Below, piece by piece: positions 48,498-57,666 of a DNA stretch of 64,000 bases. Numbering within the stretch: position 1 is the first letter of the stretch; every line of letters begins with the position of its first letter. A model generated the notes under the pieces. The model did no database searches, was not told the origin of the DNA, and saw nothing but the letters and a program-made list of their open reading frames with translations. Source of the DNA: Coprobacter fastidiosus (lineage in GTDB: Bacteria; Bacteroidota; Bacteroidia; Bacteroidales; Coprobacteraceae). The position numbers and the translations under genes were made by a program. Location: positions 1,240,001 through 1,304,000 of the forward strand of contig NZ_AP028032.1 in assembly GCF_030296935.1 (NCBI RefSeq), in the 5' to 3' direction.

Positions 48498-49699
48498 TTT
48501 CGCTTACAAGGACATATTACGTTTTTTTTCTATTTACATTACTTTTCGGTTTTTACTTCTACAATACTTTCGGTATAGAAATTGTAGATGAATTACTAAT
48601 ATTTCTATTACTATGCTTTAGCGGAATACATATTCTCACGACTAAGAAAATCTCTAATTATAAGGGTCTGTTTCTTGTCTTGGGAATTCTCTTCGTATAC
48701 TTGTTTCACAGTTTGTTTAACTTAAAAGTTAATACTCCTAAAGCCGTAGTTACAGACTTTGTCATTCAGTTAAAGCCTCTCATTGCATTTTTTTGTACAT
48801 ACGCAATTGCACCTAAATTTTCTGTCAAGCAAAAAAAAATACTACGAAATATTTGTCTGTTTTTGAGTTTCGTTATGTTAACCGTTTGTCTTCTCGGACA
48901 ACTTAAAACCGTATTCTTTCACGTAGCATATGCCGGTATTAACATGACTATTATTGCCTCCCTCTTTTATCTATGTAGCGAAGACACATCCAGAAACAGG
49001 ATTTTCACCATACTATTATTATCAATAGGTCTATTCGGCACTCGCTCAAAGTTTTATGGATTCTTTGTTTTAGCAATTTTTGTTTTTTTCTGGTTCAAGC
49101 CGGAAATGCTAAAAAAAATTCGTCTAAAATATATCTTGTTATGTATAATTATATTTGCCGTAATCATATTAGTTGCATGGAGAAAAATCAATTATTATTT
49201 TATAGGAGCAGATATTGACCAAACAGAAGAATTTACCGAAACCGCAGCAAGAGCAGCTTTATATGCAGTAACACCTTCTATAATATCAGATTATCCTTTT
49301 TTAGGGACAGGATTAGCTTCCTATGCAACTCACGCTTCAGGAGAAATCGGATATTCCGATATATACAGCAAATACGGACTCGATAACGTTTACGGGCTTA
49401 TTGAAGGAGACTGCCGGTTCATATCCGATACATTCTTTCCCGAATTAGTTCAGTTCGGTATTATAGGAATTATTCTATACATCGTTTTATGGAGATTTAT
49501 CATTAAAAAATTATATCAAGCATACAATGAAAACGGGAAAGTACAATTCCTAAAAATCGGTTTGTTAATGATAGGTTTTATTATGATCGAATCAGTAGCC
49601 GGATCTGTATTTTTACAAGGAGGTGGTATATGCGCTATGATAATATTAGCTTTAATAATAAAAAGTGCATTTATAGAAGAATCTCCTCAAAACGCATAA
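48494..49699 (+). CDS. O-antigen ligase/polymerase-like (Wzy-type) membrane protein
   Basis: 401 residues with about ten to twelve membrane helices and one large polar loop (about 235-310). The loop contains AARAALYAVTPSIISDYPFLGTGLASYATHASGE, the periplasmic loop pattern of the Wzy/WaaL family. It starts inside the stop of the Wzc gene and so is translationally coupled to it. A polymerase for the exported polysaccharide is likely; ligase activity is not excluded. Sequence is weakly conserved in this family, so the call rests on topology and position. Confidence 0.78.
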   Translation: MISLTRTYYVFFLFTLLFGFYFYNTFGIEIVDELLIFLLLCFSGIHILTTKKISNYKGLFLVLGILFVYLFHSLFNLKVNTPKAVVTDFVIQLKPLIAFFCTYAIAPKFSVKQKKILRNICLFLSFVMLTVCLLGQLKTVFFHVAYAGINMTIIASLFYLCSEDTSRNRIFTILLLSIGLFGTRSKFYGFFVLAIFVFFWFKPEMLKKIRLKYILLCIIIFAVIILVAWRKINYYFIGADIDQTEEFTETAARAALYAVTPSIISDYPFLGTGLASYATHASGEIGYSDIYSKYGLDNVYGLIEGDCRFISDTFFPELVQFGIIGIILYIVLWRFIIKKLYQAYNENGKVQFLKIGLLMIGFIMIESVAGSVFLQGGGICAMIILALIIKSAFIEESPQNA

Positions 49700-49722
49700 A
49701 TTACATAAAAATCTATCTATAA

Positions 49723-50838
49723 TTAATTATTTCTATCAGACATCTTTTTATTGAAAAGAGCGATAAATTTACCAGCTACGGCTTCTACCGATAATTGCTC
49801 TCTATAAATTAAACAATTATCTACATAGTACTTATTATTTCGAATGATCTCCATCATATCATGTTCATTCCAATTATCCTTTGCTATACCTAATTTATTC
49901 TGAATCACATCATAGCTGCTATAAGGTACTAAATTGGTAATCACAGGTGTTGCAACAGCAATCGATTCGGACAAGCTTATCATATTCAACTCCATCCTTG
50001 AATTTAATAATATTGCTTTCGCATGAGAAAGATACTCATTTAGCTCTACATGCGACAAATGACCTAAAAAAATTACACTATTTTCTAAATTCAACTGTTT
50101 TACCAAAACTCGAAGATCCTCATATAATATGCCTGTCCCCGCTATATATAAGCGATAATGCAAAAGATTATATTTTTTTAAAAAGAGGTCAAATTTTCGA
50201 ATTATGCTCTCAATATTTTTTCTATAAATTAATTGTCCTACTGTTATAAAATAATCAACTTTATCCGTACTATATTTCAAATTATCAAAATTCATACCAT
50301 GCACAATTATTTCATTTGACGTATTGCGATGATAATTTAAAATAAAAGAACGAGCCGCATAAGAGCGAGGCACGACAAAACATCTGCGCATAAAAAACCG
50401 TCCAATAATGTTATACCAAACCTTAGAGGGTATTTTTTTCATTTTTCGATTATGTACTCCAAGTTCTTGCCAAACAAAAACTTTTGAAGGACAAATCATA
50501 CATGCAAAGAGAGAAGGGAAGGCAAATATTTCACTCGAAATAATAAAATCAAAATTTTTAGCATTATTCTTCAAAAACTTATACAAAGATAGAGAAAAAG
50601 GTAATACACTTGGTAAAAATATCTGTTTCAATTCAGATTCAAAAAACAATATATCAAACTCATATTCCTCCAAAACGGATGGTTTGTAATCTGCTGCTGC
50701 TGCAAGAGTTACCTCATGACCTAAATTTTTGAATCCGACACACAGATTATAAATCATCGTATCTTTAATGCTCTTGACTTTAGGAATAATATTATTTTCA
50801 GCCGTAAACAAAATTGAATTTAATATAAGAACTTTCAT
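49723..50838 (-). CDS. Family 4 glycosyltransferase (opposite strand)
   Basis: 371 residues with GT-B fold marks. The N-terminal half starts MKVLILNSILFT. The C-terminal domain has VGQLIYRKNIESIIRKF, LYIAGTGILYEDL, VIFLGHLSHVELNEYLSHAKAILLNSRMELNMISLSESIAVATPVI, with the ExxxxxxxE-type region shortened (LNMISLSES). It is the only minus-strand gene inside the polysaccharide cluster, convergent to the polymerase with a 23 bp gap. It is richer in A+T and in Phe, Ile and Asn codons than its neighbours, suggesting separate arrival. The sugar transferred is unknown. Confidence 0.85.
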   Translation of the reverse strand: MKVLILNSILFTAENNIIPKVKSIKDTMIYNLCVGFKNLGHEVTLAAAADYKPSVLEEYEFDILFFESELKQIFLPSVLPFSLSLYKFLKNNAKNFDFIISSEIFAFPSLFACMICPSKVFVWQELGVHNRKMKKIPSKVWYNIIGRFFMRRCFVVPRSYAARSFILNYHRNTSNEIIVHGMNFDNLKYSTDKVDYFITVGQLIYRKNIESIIRKFDLFLKKYNLLHYRLYIAGTGILYEDLRVLVKQLNLENSVIFLGHLSHVELNEYLSHAKAILLNSRMELNMISLSESIAVATPVITNLVPYSSYDVIQNKLGIAKDNWNEHDMMEIIRNNKYYVDNCLIYREQLSVEAVAGKFIALFNKKMSDRNN

Positions 50839-50885
50839 GTATAATAAACTTGCTTAAAATCGTCCGAACTCACTATAAGTATAAA

Positions 50886-50917
50886 CAAAAATACCTTTTT
50901 TATTTAAGATATACAAT
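50886..50917 (-). promoter_or_regulatory. Promoter of the minus-strand GT4 gene
   Basis: On the minus strand ATTG (50917-50914), 20 bases and TATTTTTG (50893-50886), with a perfect -7 element. Start near 50879, about 40 bases before the ATG. Confidence 0.6.
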
Positions 50918-50976
50918 GTCATCTACAAACTTTTCAATTAATGAGAGTAGAAAAATTTGTAAAGCTTGTCAAGTAT

Positions 50977-51152
50977 CTGTCTAAATTTTCCGATAAGAAA
51001 ATATTATCAGATCATTTTTGCATTTTCTCTCGGTCTGTTTTCCCATTTGCACTCGTCCAATCCCCCTCTATCCTCCTCATAAGAACAAAAAATATCCACG
51101 AAAGAAACTCTCAAATCTAACCTAAGCAAAATTTAGACGACAGACTCTTAAC
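50977..51152 (+). repeat. Dispersed intergenic repeat, parts 1 and 2 (site C)
   Basis: Part 1 (50977-51005) contains CTAAATTTTCCGATAAGAAA. Part 2 (51124-51152) contains AAGCAAAATTTAGACGACAG. Same order and strand as site B, but about 120 bases lie between the parts. Confidence 0.62.
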
Positions 51153-51283
51153 ACTTATTATTCTTAAAAACATTTTTAATCAGTATATGGAAAAAGTCTT
51201 ACCAACATATTACATACATTACAAAAAAAATACTATCTTCGTTATTGCTAGAATCAAACCATTTTAATATAGTTTTCTGGTAT

Positions 51284-52492
51284 ATGATAAAAAAAGAACG
51301 CATACTTTTAGTTAATAAATTCTATTATCCTCGTGGTGGAGATTGTATGGTTACCCTAAACCTTGAAAAATTACTGAAAAGCAAAGGACATGATGTCGCA
51401 ACATTCAGTATGCAGCATTCACAAAATATAGAGTCTCAATATTCTCCTTATTTTCCTAACGAAATATCCTTTTCAGGCAACATTAAAAATAAAGTAAATG
51501 CAGCAAAACGGATATTTGGTATAGATACTATAAAAACAAAATTCAATCAATTATTATTCGATTTTCAGCCGGATATTGTTCACCTACATAATATTCACTC
51601 TTACCTGTCTCCCATAGTTGCCAAACAAGCAAAGGCATACGGTTGTAAAGTATTCTGGACTATGCATGATTATAAACTATTATGTCCAGCGTCTGCTTGT
51701 TTAAATAAAAATCAAATATGCCAACAATGTTTATCTGACAAAAAACAAGTCGTCATAAACAGATGTCTAAAAAACAGCTTAACAGCGAGTTTACTCGGAT
51801 ATATTGAATCTATATATTGGTCAAAAGAAAAATTAGAACAATGGATAGAAGCATTCATCTGTCCTAGCCAATTTATGGCCGATATGATGATAAAAGGAGG
51901 TTATTCTCCTAACAAAATAAAAACACGATGCAACTTTATCGAGAAAGAAAAAATCGATTTCATAAAACAAAATTTCTCCAATGAAAGAAGTAATCACTAC
52001 TGCTTTATCGGAAGAATTTCACAGGAAAAAGGAATCAAAACTTTACTCGAAATAGCCGATAATCTTCCTTATAAACTCATAATTGCAGGAAACGGCCCAT
52101 TATTAGAAACACTAAAAAAAGAATATGCTTCAGAAAAAATAACATTTACAGGACACTTATCTACTCAAGAAGTAGCAGATCTATTAGGAAAGGCCAAAGC
52201 CTCAATAATTCCGTCCGAATGGTATGAGAATAATCCCCTAAGCATAATAGAATCGCTATGTATGGGAACTCCCGTTATCGGCTCACGAATCGGAGGAATT
52301 CCCGAACTTATCACGGAAAATAACGGAATACTATTCGAACCATTTGACAAAGAAGAATTGAGAAAAAGTATTATCGAACTATTCGAGAATAAAAAATTTG
52401 ATTATGAACAAATATCTCAAACTGCTATAACCCAATTCTCAGAAGAAAATTATTATACTCATCTTTGCAATATATACCGACAGAGCATTTAA
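51284..52492 (+). CDS. Family 4 glycosyltransferase
   Basis: 402 residues from the ATG at 51284; the frame is open 13 codons further upstream without an ATG. GT-B fold: the N-terminal domain has VNKFYYPRGGDCMVTLNLEKLL and HLHNIHSYLSP. The C-terminal domain has CFIGRISQEKGIKTLLEIA, LIIAGNGPLLETLKKEY, ENNPLSIIESLCMGTPVIGSRIGGIPELI. A CxxC-like pair (NQICQQCLSDKK, about 142-153) recalls the Cys-containing insert of some GT4 enzymes. Probably builds the repeat unit. No strong promoter upstream, only a weak -7 match at 51234. Confidence 0.9.
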   Translation: MIKKERILLVNKFYYPRGGDCMVTLNLEKLLKSKGHDVATFSMQHSQNIESQYSPYFPNEISFSGNIKNKVNAAKRIFGIDTIKTKFNQLLFDFQPDIVHLHNIHSYLSPIVAKQAKAYGCKVFWTMHDYKLLCPASACLNKNQICQQCLSDKKQVVINRCLKNSLTASLLGYIESIYWSKEKLEQWIEAFICPSQFMADMMIKGGYSPNKIKTRCNFIEKEKIDFIKQNFSNERSNHYCFIGRISQEKGIKTLLEIADNLPYKLIIAGNGPLLETLKKEYASEKITFTGHLSTQEVADLLGKAKASIIPSEWYENNPLSIIESLCMGTPVIGSRIGGIPELITENNGILFEPFDKEELRKSIIELFENKKFDYEQISQTAITQFSEENYYTHLCNIYRQSI

Positions 52493-52629
52493 AGAACATA
52501 TCTCTACATAATATCGATATAAAATCATCCTTCTATAAAATAAATTTTTATTCATACCGTTATAGTAGAGATTACATTTTTCAAATTTTTAGATAAATAA
52601 TTTCTCTTCTAAAAATTCTGAATAGCAAT

Positions 52630-52661
52630 TTTGGAAAAAATAACGAATATCTCCATCTTTG
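52630..52661 (+). promoter_or_regulatory. Promoter before the acetyltransferase gene
   Basis: TTTG (52630-52633), 20 bases and CATCTTTG (52654-52661), one mismatch to the -7 consensus. Start near 52668, about 14 bases before the ATG at 52682. Confidence 0.55.
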
Positions 52662-52681
52662 CATTTAGATATATAGGATAA

Positions 52682-53380
52682 ATGAAACACTTTATAGAAA
52701 ATATAATCCATAAACTCGGGAAAAAAGATTATAAACTTGATAAGAATCTTACCAGCAAAGGTTTAATAATCGAGGTGCTATCTAAAATACCCTGCATTAT
52801 ACGGGGATCGATAAAAAAAATCGGACTAAAAAAATCTTCCGGAATATTATTTGCCGGACGCCATTGTAAACTCCGCCATAAATATCTGATTACTATTGGG
52901 AAAACACTGACTTTAGGCGATAATGTCGAGATTAATGCACTATCAAAAAACGGGGTAAAAATAGGGAATAATGTCACTATTCTAAAAAATTCTATTATCG
53001 AATGTACCGGAGTAATCAGAGAATTGGGAGAAGGTATAGAAATAGGTGACAATGTCGGTATTTCTCAATCATGTTTTATTCAAGTACGAGGGAATGTAAG
53101 AATAGGCTCTTACGTTATCATGGGTCCCGGAGTATCTATATTTTCAGAAAATCATAATGCAGACAATACTGACGAATATATTATGAACCAAGGTGCGACC
53201 CGAAAGGGCATAACTATTGAAGATGGAGTATGGTTAGGAGCTAAATGCACGATTTTAGACGGTGTTACTATCGGCAAGCATGCGATCGTCGCGGCCGGTA
53301 GTGTCGTAACAAAAGATGTTCCTGCATATAGCATTGTCGGAGGTGTTCCTGCAAAACTTATCAAAAATCGCAAGGAATAA
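52682..53380 (+). CDS. LbH hexapeptide acyltransferase (CatB/WbbJ-like)
   Basis: 232 residues. From about 85 on the chain is a left-handed beta-helix with repeated [LIV]-G-x4 units ([28 protein letters not shown]). It has the catalytic-type His in [13 protein letters not shown] and the standard end [25 protein letters not shown]. Such enzymes move acetyl or other acyl groups from CoA to a sugar hydroxyl or amine, so it likely decorates the polysaccharide. The sugar is unknown. Confidence 0.92.
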   Translation: MKHFIENIIHKLGKKDYKLDKNLTSKGLIIEVLSKIPCIIRGSIKKIGLKKSSGILFAGRHCKLRHKYLITIGKTLTLGDNVEINALSKNGVKIGNNVTILKNSIIECTGVIRELGEGIEIGDNVGISQSCFIQVRGNVRIGSYVIMGPGVSIFSENHNADNTDEYIMNQGATRKGITIEDGVWLGAKCTILDGVTIGKHAIVAAGSVVTKDVPAYSIVGGVPAKLIKNRKE

Positions 53381-53398
53381 AATAACATCACAAATCAT

Positions 53399-53429
53399 TC
53401 TGTAAAGAACGCTTATTTTATTATTTTTG
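53399..53429 (+). promoter_or_regulatory. Promoter of the radical SAM gene
   Basis: TCTG (53399-53402), 19 bases and TATTTTTG (53422-53429), a perfect -7 element. The predicted start (about 53436) lies downstream of the GTG at 53429, which supports the ATG at 53459 as translation start. Confidence 0.55.
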
Positions 53430-53458
53430 TGCCTTATTACGATTTACAATCAGACGAT

Positions 53459-54523
53459 ATGGCAATTTCATCCCCTACAGATATGTGCATCATCACTACT
53501 TACAGGTGTCCGATGCAATGTAAAATGTGCAGTATATGGCAGAATCCAACAGAAAAAAGCAAAGAAATACAAGTAAAGGAGCTCGAAAAACTCCCCAAAG
53601 TAAAATTTGTGAATCTCACCGGAGGTGAACCATTTGTACGGGAAGATCTTGAAGAAATTGTCGAGGTAATGTTTCGGAAATCTCCACGGGTAGTGATTTC
53701 CACATCCGGATGGTTTGAAGATAGAGTCATAAAACTGGCCGAGAAATTCCCGAACATAGGTATCAGAATCAGTATAGAGGGGCTATCATGTAAAAATGAC
53801 GAATTAAGAGGAAGAGCCGGAGGTTTCGATAAAGGATTACGGACACTCATGCTCCTCAAAGAAATGGGAGTAAAAGATATTGGTTTCGGCATTACTGTTT
53901 CCAATAATAATTCCGAAGATATGCTCTCTTTATACCGCCTCTCAAAAAATTTGGGAATGGAGTTCGCCACTGCGGCATTTCATAATTCTTATTATTTCCA
54001 CAAACACGACAATGTGATAACCAATACAAACGAGGTTATCGACAACTTTACCCGTTTAATTGAAATGCAAATGAAAGAAACCCACCCCAAATCTTGGTTC
54101 AGAGCATTCTTCAATATGGGGCTTATCAACTACATTGAAGGAAACCGCCGTATGTTACCTTGTGAAGCCGGATTAGTAAACTTTTTCGTTGATCCCTATG
54201 GAGAAGTTTATCCATGTAATGGACTTGAAGAAAAATATTGGCAGGAAAGTATGGGTAACATTCGAAATGTAACCGATTTTAAAGAAATTTGGGAAAGCGA
54301 ACAGGCTGCACGGGTAAGAGAATTAGTACGCAAATGTCCAAAAAATTGCTGGATGGTGGGAACTGCATCTCCTGTAATGAAAAAATATATTCAACATCCT
54401 ATACACTGGGTATTAAAAAATAAATGGAGATCTATGACCGGAAAGCCCGTATGTATCGATAAAAAATGGTATGATGTAGGACAAGATCCCGAACAGGGGA
54501 ATTTAAAGGAGAAAAGCAAATAA
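53459..54523 (+). CDS. Radical SAM/SPASM domain protein
   Basis: 354 residues from the ATG at 53459. The radical SAM cluster motif is C17, C21, C24 in TYRCPMQCKMCSIW, with NLTGGEPFVREDL as the SAM-binding GGE motif. The C-terminal part has Cys residues in LPCEAGLVNFFVDPYGEVYPCNGLEEKYW and RKCPKNCW, a SPASM-type arrangement for a second iron-sulfur cluster. The reaction is unknown. In sugar clusters such proteins may act as epimerases or dehydrogenases on a nucleotide or lipid-linked sugar, but no precursor peptide or partner is seen here that would decide. It stands between the acetyltransferase and a GT4 gene. Confidence 0.9.
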   Translation: MAISSPTDMCIITTYRCPMQCKMCSIWQNPTEKSKEIQVKELEKLPKVKFVNLTGGEPFVREDLEEIVEVMFRKSPRVVISTSGWFEDRVIKLAEKFPNIGIRISIEGLSCKNDELRGRAGGFDKGLRTLMLLKEMGVKDIGFGITVSNNNSEDMLSLYRLSKNLGMEFATAAFHNSYYFHKHDNVITNTNEVIDNFTRLIEMQMKETHPKSWFRAFFNMGLINYIEGNRRMLPCEAGLVNFFVDPYGEVYPCNGLEEKYWQESMGNIRNVTDFKEIWESEQAARVRELVRKCPKNCWMVGTASPVMKKYIQHPIHWVLKNKWRSMTGKPVCIDKKWYDVGQDPEQGNLKEKSK

Positions 54524-54608
54524 TCGGTCTTCCTTTAAATTCGACAAATTATATACGAAAATAGATCCTCTCTCCGTTATATATTAGTGTGTCTATCTGC
54601 ATATTTCC

Positions 54609-55724
54609 ATGAAATCTGAAAGAAAAATAAAAATCATTGTTACCGGGACAAGAGGCATTCCTGATATTTTAGGGGGAGTAGAGACGCATTGTGAAGAATT
54701 ATATCCTCGTCTTGCTAATAACAAATATACAATCACTATTGTACGACGTAGCTGTTATATTACTGATAATATTCGAATAGATAATTATAAAGGAATCTCT
54801 TTAAAAGACATTTACGCTCCCCGTAAAAAAAGTCTGGAAGCCATCGTTCACACCTTTTTGGCTATCCTATATGCAAAAAAATCACATGCCGACATCTTAC
54901 ACATTCATGCGATAGGGCCTTCATTGTTAATACCTTTTGCCCGAGTATTAGGTTTAAAAGTAGTCATGACTCACCATGGTCCTGACTATGACCGCCAGAA
55001 ATGGGGACATCTAGCTAAATGGATGCTTCGCACCGGAGAACGAATGAGTGCAAAATATGCAAATGAAATTATCGTTATTTCCAGTGTAATCGACAATATT
55101 CTTCGCGAGAAATATGGTAGAAATGATACTCACTTGATTTTTAACGGTGTAACTCTCCCTAAAAAATCCCAATCAACCTGTTATATCGATCAGTTAGGAT
55201 TAACTACCCATAAATATATATTAGCAATGGGAAGATTTGTCGAAGAAAAGGGTTTCGATTTACTAATAAGAGCATTCTCTGCATTGAAACAAAATAAATA
55301 TAAGCTGGTAATCGCCGGAGATGCCGACCACCCTTCGGCATATTCAGAAAATCTGAAACGACAAGCTCTGGAAGAACATGTTATATTAACAGGTTTTATA
55401 AAAGGGGAAAAACTGAATGAGATAATGTCTAATGCAGCATTGTTCATACTTCCTTCTTTCCATGAGGGCTTGCCTATATCTCTTCTCGAGGCGATGAGTT
55501 ATGATTTAGATGTGCTTGTCAGTGATATTCCGGCAAATCGGTTACCGGAACTAACTCTTGATGATTATTTCAAAACCGGCTCGATTCCCGATTTAAAAAA
55601 TAAGTTACAATATAAAATCGAGAACATACAGCTTGACCGAAAGTACGATTTGTCTTCTTATAACTGGGATAATATCGCCGAACAAGTCGATTCGGTATAT
55701 CAGCTTATCCTAAACAAAAAATAA
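54609..55724 (+). CDS. Family 4 glycosyltransferase (DUF1972-type N-terminus)
   Basis: 371 residues. The N-terminus IVTGTRGIPDILGGVETHCEEL is typical of the rhamnosyltransferase-like group within GT4. Then come HIHAIGPSLLIPFAR and VMTHHGPDYDRQKWG. The C-terminal GT-B domain has ILAMGRFVEEKGFDLLIRAF and LPSFHEGLPISLLEAMSYDLDVLVSDIPANRLPEL with the E(x7)E pair. It starts 85 bp after the radical SAM gene and is followed after 11 bp by a lipoprotein gene. Donor not known. Confidence 0.92.
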   Translation: MKSERKIKIIVTGTRGIPDILGGVETHCEELYPRLANNKYTITIVRRSCYITDNIRIDNYKGISLKDIYAPRKKSLEAIVHTFLAILYAKKSHADILHIHAIGPSLLIPFARVLGLKVVMTHHGPDYDRQKWGHLAKWMLRTGERMSAKYANEIIVISSVIDNILREKYGRNDTHLIFNGVTLPKKSQSTCYIDQLGLTTHKYILAMGRFVEEKGFDLLIRAFSALKQNKYKLVIAGDADHPSAYSENLKRQALEEHVILTGFIKGEKLNEIMSNAALFILPSFHEGLPISLLEAMSYDLDVLVSDIPANRLPELTLDDYFKTGSIPDLKNKLQYKIENIQLDRKYDLSSYNWDNIAEQVDSVYQLILNKK

Positions 55725-55735
55725 TTTGAAATATA

Positions 55736-56149
55736 ATGATAAAAAAATTTCTGCCATTATCGACCATTATTCTAACATTACTATTTTCCGGCTGCAATAA
55801 GGATAACGAAAATCTTATCAGAGGAAAATGGCAATTAAGACACATCGACATGCCCAACAACAGCCAAATATCGACAGATTCGGTATTTTACAGTTTTCAG
55901 TTGAATATATTCGAATTGGCGACATTAGTACAGGGAAATGACTTTAGTGCCGAAAAAACAAACGGTATCTATACCATAAAAACAGACTCTATTTTTATGA
56001 CAGTAACACCATCTTACATGGGAAATGCACTAAAAAGTCCTTATTATGGATGGCATACCGCTGAAAAAAACTTTGCAATCAAAAAATTAGATCATTCGGC
56101 ACTAATATTATCCTGTAATGACACCATCTACACATTTCGTAAATTCTGA
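55736..56149 (+). CDS. Lipocalin-like lipoprotein
   Basis: 137 residues: lipoprotein signal (ILTLLFSGC, Cys about 20) and a small beta-rich body. The beginning LIRGKWQLRHIDMPN resembles lipocalin-like proteins of Bacteroidetes (strand A with a G-x-W motif). It lies between a GT4 and wzi, five bases from the latter, so it is probably produced with the capsule machinery at the periplasmic face of a membrane. Function unknown. Confidence 0.65.
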   Translation: MIKKFLPLSTIILTLLFSGCNKDNENLIRGKWQLRHIDMPNNSQISTDSVFYSFQLNIFELATLVQGNDFSAEKTNGIYTIKTDSIFMTVTPSYMGNALKSPYYGWHTAEKNFAIKKLDHSALILSCNDTIYTFRKF

Positions 56150-56154
56150 TCTTT

Positions 56155-57627
56155 ATGCTAAAAAAAATAATTATACTATTCCTCCTTGTTTTCTTCGGCT
56201 CTATATACAGCATTATTCATGCACAATTCACCCTCCAATACAGTGCAGAGACAAATATAATTACAGGAAATGGAGAATTTACTCCTTTTTATTTAATGAA
56301 TAATCGCGGAGGTGTAATTTCATTCACCCCGAATAACGGTTATCTAAGAGCAGGTGTGAGCAAAAAAATCGATAATGACAAACGTTTTTCATACGGATTC
56401 GGTATCGATCTTATCGGATCATACAATAACGATGCAACAATCTATTTACAACAATTATACGGTGAAATAAAATATCGTTGTCTCGGACTTATGATAGGTA
56501 GTAAAGAACAATACTCCCTGATGCGTGACAGAGAACTGAGTAGCGGAAGTATGGTTTGGTCCGGGAACAGCCGTCCGATACCACAAGTATCGGTAGGAAT
56601 ACCTCATTTTGTCAATTTTCCGGGAACAAATGGATGGATGCAAATTAAAGGAGAAATTTCTTACGGTATATTTGTTGATGATGCTTATCAAAAAGAGCAT
56701 AAAGGAGAAGGGAAACCCTACAGCAAACATGTTTTGTATCACCGTAAATATCTAATATTAAAATTTGAAAAAGAAAAACCTTTTTACGGTTCGATCGGAA
56801 TAGACATGGCAGCACAATTTGGAGGTACAATATATGATAACCCCAATTTCAAAACTTCCGTAACCAAATTTCCATCAGGAATCAAAAGCTTTTTTAAAGT
56901 ATTCGTACCATTATCCGGAGGTAATGATTCCCCACTAATAGATCAGGTAAACGTTACAGGCAATCACTTAGGCAGTTATCTCTTAGAAATAGGTTATCGT
57001 AAAAAAAACTGGCATGCAAAATTATATCATGAACGTTATTTTGATGATCATTCAGGCATGATCTTTAAAAACAAATGGGACGGATTATGGGGAATAGAAT
57101 ATAGAACTATCAAGAAAAAACTAATAACCGGTGCAGTATTCGAAATAATGAATTCAAAAGATCAAAGCGGTCCGTTCTTATTCGATAAAACAGAAGAATT
57201 GCCTCTAAAAACAAGCGGAGCTGATTTTTATTACGGACACATGGCATACAACGGGTGGACACATAGAGGACATACGATGGGAACACCGTTTATCGCTTCG
57301 CCCGGTTATAATACCGACGGATTTCTCGGATTTAAAAGTTCCAGAAGTCTTGCTTTTCACGCCGGGATAGACGGATACATATTTTCAGAGCTCTCATACA
57401 AAATTTTAGCAGGGCATCAACAAGGCTGGGGTACTGGATATTTACCTTTTACCCATATCACACACGAATTTTCAGCTTTAGCAGAAATAAATTACCGACC
57501 TGAAAAAATTAAAGGTTGGACATTTCGATTATCGGGAGCATTTGATAAAGGTACTCTGTTCGGAGACAATTGGGGAATACAAATAGGTATACGGAAAGAA
57601 GGTCTTTTGTTCAGCACAAAGAAATAA
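56155..57627 (+). CDS. Wzi-family capsule assembly outer-membrane protein
   Basis: 490 residues with a signal peptide (FLLVFFGSIYSIIHAQ) and a beta-barrel body with many alternating aromatic strands. Marks of the capsule assembly Wzi family are GEFTPFYLMNNRGG, LMIGSKEQ, SSGSMVWSGNSRPIPQVSVGIP and the late GTPFIASPGYNTDGFLGFKSSRSLAFHAGIDG. Wzi binds exported capsule at the cell surface in enterobacteria, and here probably has a like role for the product of this cluster. Last gene of the plus-strand run; I see no terminator after it. Confidence 0.87.
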   Translation: MLKKIIILFLLVFFGSIYSIIHAQFTLQYSAETNIITGNGEFTPFYLMNNRGGVISFTPNNGYLRAGVSKKIDNDKRFSYGFGIDLIGSYNNDATIYLQQLYGEIKYRCLGLMIGSKEQYSLMRDRELSSGSMVWSGNSRPIPQVSVGIPHFVNFPGTNGWMQIKGEISYGIFVDDAYQKEHKGEGKPYSKHVLYHRKYLILKFEKEKPFYGSIGIDMAAQFGGTIYDNPNFKTSVTKFPSGIKSFFKVFVPLSGGNDSPLIDQVNVTGNHLGSYLLEIGYRKKNWHAKLYHERYFDDHSGMIFKNKWDGLWGIEYRTIKKKLITGAVFEIMNSKDQSGPFLFDKTEELPLKTSGADFYYGHMAYNGWTHRGHTMGTPFIASPGYNTDGFLGFKSSRSLAFHAGIDGYIFSELSYKILAGHQQGWGTGYLPFTHITHEFSALAEINYRPEKIKGWTFRLSGAFDKGTLFGDNWGIQIGIRKEGLLFSTKK

Positions 57628-57666
57628 AACCGCAGAAAAATTTATCCATAACAAGTTAAACGATTC

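Larger units (their letters stand above)
50839..51283. other. 445 bp divergent intergenic region
   Basis: Between the divergent GT4 genes. It contains the minus-strand promoter at 50886-50917 and both parts of the dispersed repeat (50977-51005 and 51124-51152). A C-rich stretch near 51050-51085 has no frame. No gene recognised. Confidence 0.6.

Noticed and set aside
53429-53458. GTG start of the radical SAM gene
   Set aside because: The GTG overlaps the last base of a perfect -7 element, so it would not be on the transcript; the ATG at 53459 fits.
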